Assembly (NCBI GenBank): GCA_007449985.2
Contig: VIIQ02000199.1
Coordinates: 1-64,000 of the forward strand
Origin: Desmodesmus armatus
Lineage: Eukaryota > Chlorophyta > Chlorophyceae > Sphaeropleales > Scenedesmaceae
Length of the DNA: 64,000 bases
Direction: 5' to 3'
Under the pieces are notes generated by a model. It made no database searches, had not been told where the DNA came from, and saw only the letters and a list, made by a program, of their open reading frames with translations. Numbering within the stretch: the stretch's first letter is position 1; each line of letters starts with the position of its first letter. This document shows, piece after piece, positions 59,301 to 64,000 of the stretch. Both the position numbers and the translations under genes were made by a program.

Positions 59301-62056
59301 GGGGGAAATGGCATCAGCAGCACCACACAGTGAGCAGCGCGTGCACTGCAGACGCAAGGCTGAGCCAGGTTTGGATGTGTGGCCAAGCCCTCACCAGGTG
59401 TGCTCCCTGCCTGTCCTGGAAGCGGCGCTGCTGGTCGAGCTCACTGCGCTCCGCAGCAACCTTGCGCTCGCGCTGACTCAAGCCTTCAGACAGCTCCTGC
59501 GCATCAGCAAAGTGCGCAGGCAGCGGCAACAAACTCAAATTCTTCTAACATTCAGGCGATGGCACTACACAGCCTAGTGCAATACAGTCATTGTAAAAGG
59601 TGCCAGCCCCTGGCAGTACAGTGTGCGATCCACTCCTCAAGAGGTTGTGCGCATCTTGGCTTGGCACCATTGAATTGCATTTTGCTGCCTCCCAAACCGG
59701 GGAAAAACTGTGAAACTTGCCATGCATGCACCGGCGCATGCGCTGGACAGGTACTAGCTGCCCTCACCTGCAGCCGCTTGGTCTCAGCCGCCAGGCGCTG
59801 CTGCTCCTGCTGCACCTGTTGGGTGCTGCGGGATGCGGCATCCTGCTGCGTCTGCAGTGTGGCTTCGCGCTGCTTGAGGTCTGCCTCGTGCCCCTCTAGG
59901 GTGCTCTGCCAGGCTGTGAGGGGCAAGAAGCAGCAGCACAGGGGCGTAGTGCATGTTGGATGCTGAAAGCAGGGCACTGCAGGCACCATCCAATGTCCGA
60001 AGCCAAACGTCCTGAAAACAGCGGGTCTCTTCAGGCCACTTGGTTTATTACCAGGAAGAGAATGTAAGTTGCGTGCACGCATCCTGGTTGACGGTCATGC
60101 AATTGTGCATGCTTGCGTGTGAAGCATTATGAGCTGGCAGACCTTGCGAATCTAGCCAAGGTTGGTTCCTGCAGGACAAGCAAGCACCATGCAGGCGCCG
60201 CCACCAAGTGCAGCCCAGCGCTCATGAATCTCACCGTCGAGGTTGGCAATCTTCTCCCGCAGGACATTGCTGTTGGCATCACTCTTCTCCCGCAGGGTCG
60301 ACACCTCCAGCTGTAGCGCCTGGACCTGCTGCTGTGCAGTGGCAGCCTCCTCCCTTGCCTCCTGCAGCTGGGTATCAGCCTTGGCCTGCAATGCATGGAC
60401 ACCGCACACAGCTATTCACCAGAGACTCTTTATGCGGCACCCCCAGACTACTCGCTAGTACTACACCATGGTGCGGGGCGCAGGGTGCAGGTGCACTTTG
60501 ATGTCTGGCAGCTGATAAGTATTGGCCTGCAACCGTGCTAGCCTGGAGGCACACCTTCTGGTCCTGCAGCTGGGCATCAGCCTTGGCCTGCGATGCATCA
60601 AGACCGCACACAGCAGTGTCAAAGGACTTGCTTGGACAACACAACAAGCCATGGCACAAGACAGTCACACACAAAGAAATGCGCCTACTTGCCCACCAGA
60701 CAGCAATCCCGGTGAGTGCAGGTTCACTACAACACCTAATACATCTGCAGAAGAGTCAGCCTGCAGCATCGCCAGCCCCATGACACACCTTTTGGTCCTG
60801 CAGCTGGCTCTTTGACTTTGCCTGCAAGCAGCACCCAACTGTGGTCAGCACAGCTCCCGCTTGTCACGGAGGCATCACAAAGGCACAATCTTCTGAAGGC
60901 AATTGCCGTATACCTGGCGTGCAGCCGGCGTGCCGGCTTTCTCGCCATGTATAGGCATCCAGCACACTGTGCGGCTTATTCATGCTTGCAGCCTGCTCCA
61001 ATGCTGCCGCTCAAAGCCGCACCTTGTGATCCTTCAACAGCTTGTCAGCTTGTGCCTGCAGGAAACCACCAGCACATGTCCCTTGTCAGACCATAGCTTT
61101 GCAGGGGTTGCTACTGCAGGCTTCCTGCACAACCTACACACCCCTGACAACAGTGCTGGCACCCGCCCACCTACCTGGTGCTCCCGCAGCTGTTCCTGCA
61201 GCACACGGAGGCGTGCCTGCAGATCATCGCGCTGCCTGAGGGCTGCATCAGCCTCAGCCCTGCAGTGCGGAGGCGGCAAGGCTGGCAGTTCAGCACATGA
61301 GGGTACAGCCAGTCAAAACTACCAAGCAGCAACAATGCAGGCCAGCACAGCATGGCAGCTGTCCTGGCACCTGCAGCCAGCATGGCCGCGGTTGCATGGG
61401 CTATCAATCCTTGTGTGCTGAGGGCATGCAGAGTGGTAGCTGCAGTGCAGTGCTAGATGGGATGAGTAACTCATTAGCCAGCCGTGTGCTGCATCAAGTC
61501 ACCTGCTGTTGCCGCACTGAGAGTGCTCGCGTGTCAGTGTTTGCAGCTCGGTCTGCAGGGTTTGGTTTGAAGCCTCCACTTCGTCCAGCCTCTCTCGGAG
61601 CTGCCGCTGCTCTGTCTTGACCTTGATGTAGTATGCCTCCATAGCATCCAACGCAGCCTGCATGTGTGTGTCAGGTACTTGAAAATGTCACCCTGGTGGG
61701 TGAGCAGTGGGAACAGAATTCAAACCCAACAGTGCCAGCCTTACCTGCCGAGCCTCCTCATAGCAATCAACCTTTTGCTGCAGATCATCACGTTCTACCT
61801 CCAGGTTTTCCACCTGCAGGAAGCATCACATTTACAGAGGGCAGACTTGAGCGACGCAACTGCTGCTGTTGGCAACTGCACATAGTCCCGCGATATGCGG
61901 TGGGCCTCTGATGCACACGAGAAGCCAAGCTGGACAACATACCAGAGCACGAGCTGCCATCCAGCTCTTCTCCAGCTCCCTGTACTCTGCATAGCAGACA
62001 TGAACTTTTTGTTTCAATCTGCCTGCTGGGGTGCTGTCCATGATGTCCGTCTCCAT
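52096..62056 (-). CDS. 2,258-residue coiled-coil protein with a huge AT-hook-like, Ala-rich tail
   Basis: Fifteen exons join in phase: 62056-61943, 61813-61745, 61657-61503, 61259-61175, 61055-61023, 60821-60789, 60587-60555, 60385-60235, 59913-59768, 59496-59395, 59056-58917, 58723-58558, 58185-58126, 57874-57587 and 57297-52096. The ATG lies in ACCATGG. Residues 1-525 are an almost continuous coiled coil (ENLEVERDDLQQKVDCYEEA and many E/Q/R/L heptads). The last exon alone encodes residues 526-2,258, rich in Ala, Gly, Arg and Gln. It has AT-hook-like cores near residues 1,437 (GRPRGRLRK), 1,601 (RRGRKP), 1,657 (KRKRGRPS), 1,767 (RGRGRPRS) and 1,882 (GPGRPRGPGRR), and ends with acidic and Arg/Ser patches. 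A nuclear, DNA-associated scaffold comparable in plan to plant NMCP/CRWN proteins is plausible; I see no family-specific motif. Confidence 0.75.
60555..61055 (-). repeat. Three 33-nt exons at an exact 234-bp period
   Basis: Exons 61055-61023, 60821-60789 and 60587-60555 each encode 11 residues: AQADKLLKDHK, AKSKSQLQDQK and AKADAQLQDQK. The next exon (60,385) opens with the same unit, AKADTQLQEAR. Each exon has a CAG acceptor and a GTG donor and is in phase 0, so exon number can change without shifting the frame. Introns between them are 201 bp. Confidence 0.85.
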
Positions 62057-63010
62057 GGTGACTGGTGTCGTCGTTGATGTCTTTGTCAAGTCAACATGTC
62101 TGCACTGAGGACTGGTTCAGCCGAACAAGCTGCATCGACGGTGACAGATCTGGACGGCAGTTATTTAGTTACTTGAACGGCGGTGCATGGATCTGTCACG
62201 CACAACCCGATACATCAGCACCTTTATGTGCTAGCTGCTTCAGTACGTGTCTTGTTGGGTGTGCTGGCTTTTGTTCCAACCGGTGTGCTGTGGCTCCCAA
62301 GCACCTGTTCACTCCTCATATAGTATACCAACATGTGTTCAGATTTGGTGTTAGGGGAGAAAACTTGAGGAGGCCAGCCCGAGCTGAGCTCAACATGCCA
62401 TGCTGGCCATGCTGTGCTGTGCCCGCTCAGGCCCTGAGCGCTTCATCGATGAAGCAGGGCCTGCTTCACAAGTTGGACATCAGCTGTGGGCGTCCATGTG
62501 ATCAATGTGCTCAATGTTATGTGCACCAATCGGCAGCACAACAGAACACAGCAAATTTTGGGCAGCAAACAATGCAGTACCAGCACCAGCCGACTGCAAT
62601 TGTCTGCAAGTGGTCTTTCCCAAGTGTGCGCAGTGCACATGCAGACAGACACTGGCAGATGGCCACGCCCTAGTAGCTTTACTCAAGGCAGCGTGATGTG
62701 GCGACCAACAAATAGTGTGGCATTTGTCTGCACGTGAGAGGACACACATGCACACAGGGAGCACAAAGACAGCGCATAAGCGATTAATGGGCATGCATCT
62801 TGTACAGCCAAAGCAACCTACATCACTTGACGGTGGCACCCATTAACTGCTGCGCCAAAAGCCACACAACCCCATGCCACTCACTCACTCACTCAATCAC
62901 TGGCACACACTACGCCCACGTGCCATGCGGCTGGGCGGCCCCACCACATAGCATTCACACAGCTGCACATCACTCCACACTGAACAGCTATCACAGTAAC
63001 CATGCTGGGG
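62057..63010. other. Intergenic region between two tandem minus-strand genes
   Basis: It should hold the 3' UTR of the cyclase gene and the promoter of the coiled-coil gene. No clear TATA box, no TGTAA on the minus strand and no coding pattern were seen. Confidence 0.45.
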
Positions 63011-63749
63011 TCACAGCTCATTGTGTGAGGCGCCTGCCTCGCCTAGCTGCTGCAACACGCAGCGTATGGGAGCTCCATCGGAGCCCTTCATCTTTGCCGG
63101 CAGACATATCTGATGGTACCAGCCTGGCTCGACATGCGTCAGGTCCAGACCCTCCACCGCAATGACCCCCTGCAGCAAAGCACAGGGCAGGGTATGAGAT
63201 GTGGTCCAGCCAAACTCTGCAGTGGCTAAACCCATACAGCTGCCACCAGTCACACAAGAACCCATCAAACACCAACGCAGATGAAGACAATGCTGGGGAG
63301 CCCATCAAATAGCTTCACAGGTTGCTGCCCAACTGGCTTGCAGGCTGCCGGTCGATTTACCCCCACAAGCTGCACACACGGTGCAGGGCGTCCTGGGAGG
63401 GCGTCCGACAATGCAACGGCAGCCCCTGTCACACAACACCCTTGTGAAAGGAGGCTAGCCCCTTTGTTTCATGCCGGCTTCTAGGTCAAGTTGACCAGCA
63501 GGGTGTCTGCCAGCTGCTGCTGTCCGACGCAGAGAGAGCTGGCAGCAGCCAGCACCTCTGCCCTACTCCCACAATCAACACACCTGGCCCAGGAGGATCT
63601 GGTGTGTCTTGACAATGTCTTCTAGGCAGCCGATGCTGAGGTAATCAATCCCCACCAGCTTGATGTTGGTGTGCTTGGTGATGTAGGTGGCCCCAGTGGA
63701 GTCAAACGAGGTGTAGCTGGGAACAAACTCCTTCTTGAACATCAGCTTC
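63011..63749 (-). CDS. Cyclase-family protein, plant type (C-terminal exons only)
   Basis: Two exons join in phase 0: 63749-63584 and 63169-63011 (stop TGA). The protein reads KLMFKKEFVPSYTSF, HTNIKLVGIDYLSIG, KTHQILLGQ, then GVIAVEGLDLTHVEPGWY, ICLPAKMKGSDGAPIRCVL. This matches the order and key residues of plant CYCLASE proteins, which belong to the metal-dependent cyclase/kynurenine formamidase fold (Cyclase, PF04199 from memory): LMFKKEF, LVG(I/L)DYLS, TH..L, VE.L.L..VE.G.Y, CLP, GA(P).R(C). The metal-binding HxGTHxDxP motif would lie upstream; the first exon here starts in phase 2, so at least one more exon lies beyond the window edge. Function in algae is unknown; plant members affect growth and stress responses. 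Confidence 0.85.
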
Positions 63750-63943
63750 CTGTGGGGCATGTTGCAAGCACAGTTTTGTGTCGGCAAGCCATTTTGTAAG
63801 TATGTCATCATGTTGTAGAAGCTGCAGCTAAGTGCAGCTCAGTGCAGCTCAGTGCATCACAGACGCCGCCGTTCAAAGGAGGGACTCCGTTTGATAGGCG
63901 CCCCTGGCAGGGGCAAGCCAGCAGTTGCAGGTGTGCCCAAGGG

Positions 63944-63953
63944 TATATAAAAG
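63944..63953 (+). promoter_or_regulatory. Possible TATA box pointing right
   Basis: TATATAAAAG in a GC-rich setting, 47 bp from the right edge. It reads as a TATA box on the plus strand, opposite to the cyclase gene whose upstream exons should lie beyond. No gene can be seen to confirm it. Confidence 0.3.
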
Positions 63954-64000
63954 GCAGCAAAAAACTCCCGGCTGTTGCACTTCATGCCGGGGCAGCCCAC

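Noticed and set aside
60555..61055. Regularly spaced short repeats resembling a CRISPR array
   Set aside because: The units are in-phase eukaryotic exons with acceptor and donor sites, only three in number, with 201-bp spacers.

Overview
The window is nuclear DNA of a eukaryote, most likely a chlorophycean (volvocalean) green alga. The genes are split by many GT-AG introns. Coding DNA is rich in CAG/GCT/CTG triplets, giving Ala, Gln and Leu runs, and introns hold long poly-C/poly-G tracts and a large (GT)n. The plant-like cyclase gene and a TGTAA element about 300 bp after a stop codon also fit. A Haematococcus-like genome is my guess; nothing in the window proves the genus.

Layout. (1) 1-18,077, minus strand: a DnaJ-X-like gene (exons at 18,077-6,828) that probably runs on into Ala-rich C-terminal exons (4,117 to the left edge). 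Its introns are full of tandem copies of its own exon edges. (2) 18.7-25.7 kb: an inverted-repeat gene fragment, a 1.4-kb CACTA-type non-autonomous transposon, and a small plus-strand gene for a secreted protein with two DM9-like repeats. (3) 25.7-49.8 kb: three copies of a head-to-head pair of F-box/leucine-rich-repeat genes, the third copy inverted. Pair 1 (25,717-33,814) looks intact. In pair 2 (34,668-42,063) both members are broken. In pair 3 (42,967-49,754) the minus member is intact and the plus member is broken. (4) 50.5-51.0 kb: the inverted partner of the 18.7-kb fragment. (5) 52,096-62,056, minus: a 15-exon gene for a 2,258-residue protein, a long coiled coil followed by a very large Ala/Arg/Gly-rich tail with AT-hook-like cores. 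(6) 63,011 to the right edge, minus: the 3' end of a plant-type cyclase-family gene.

How the genes relate. No pathway links the neighbours. The F-box proteins would be substrate adaptors of SCF ubiquitin ligases; their duplication, inversion and decay resemble a fast birth-and-death locus. The recurring theme is small-scale tandem duplication around splice sites: exon-start relics in at least three genes, a 33-nt exon array repeated at exactly 234 bp, and one F-box copy in which a 333-bp GT-AG intron sits precisely inside an exon that is uninterrupted in its two paralogues.

Exon coordinates come from reading splice sites and checking phase by hand; no transcript, alignment or database search was available. 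Family names come from remembered consensus patterns.
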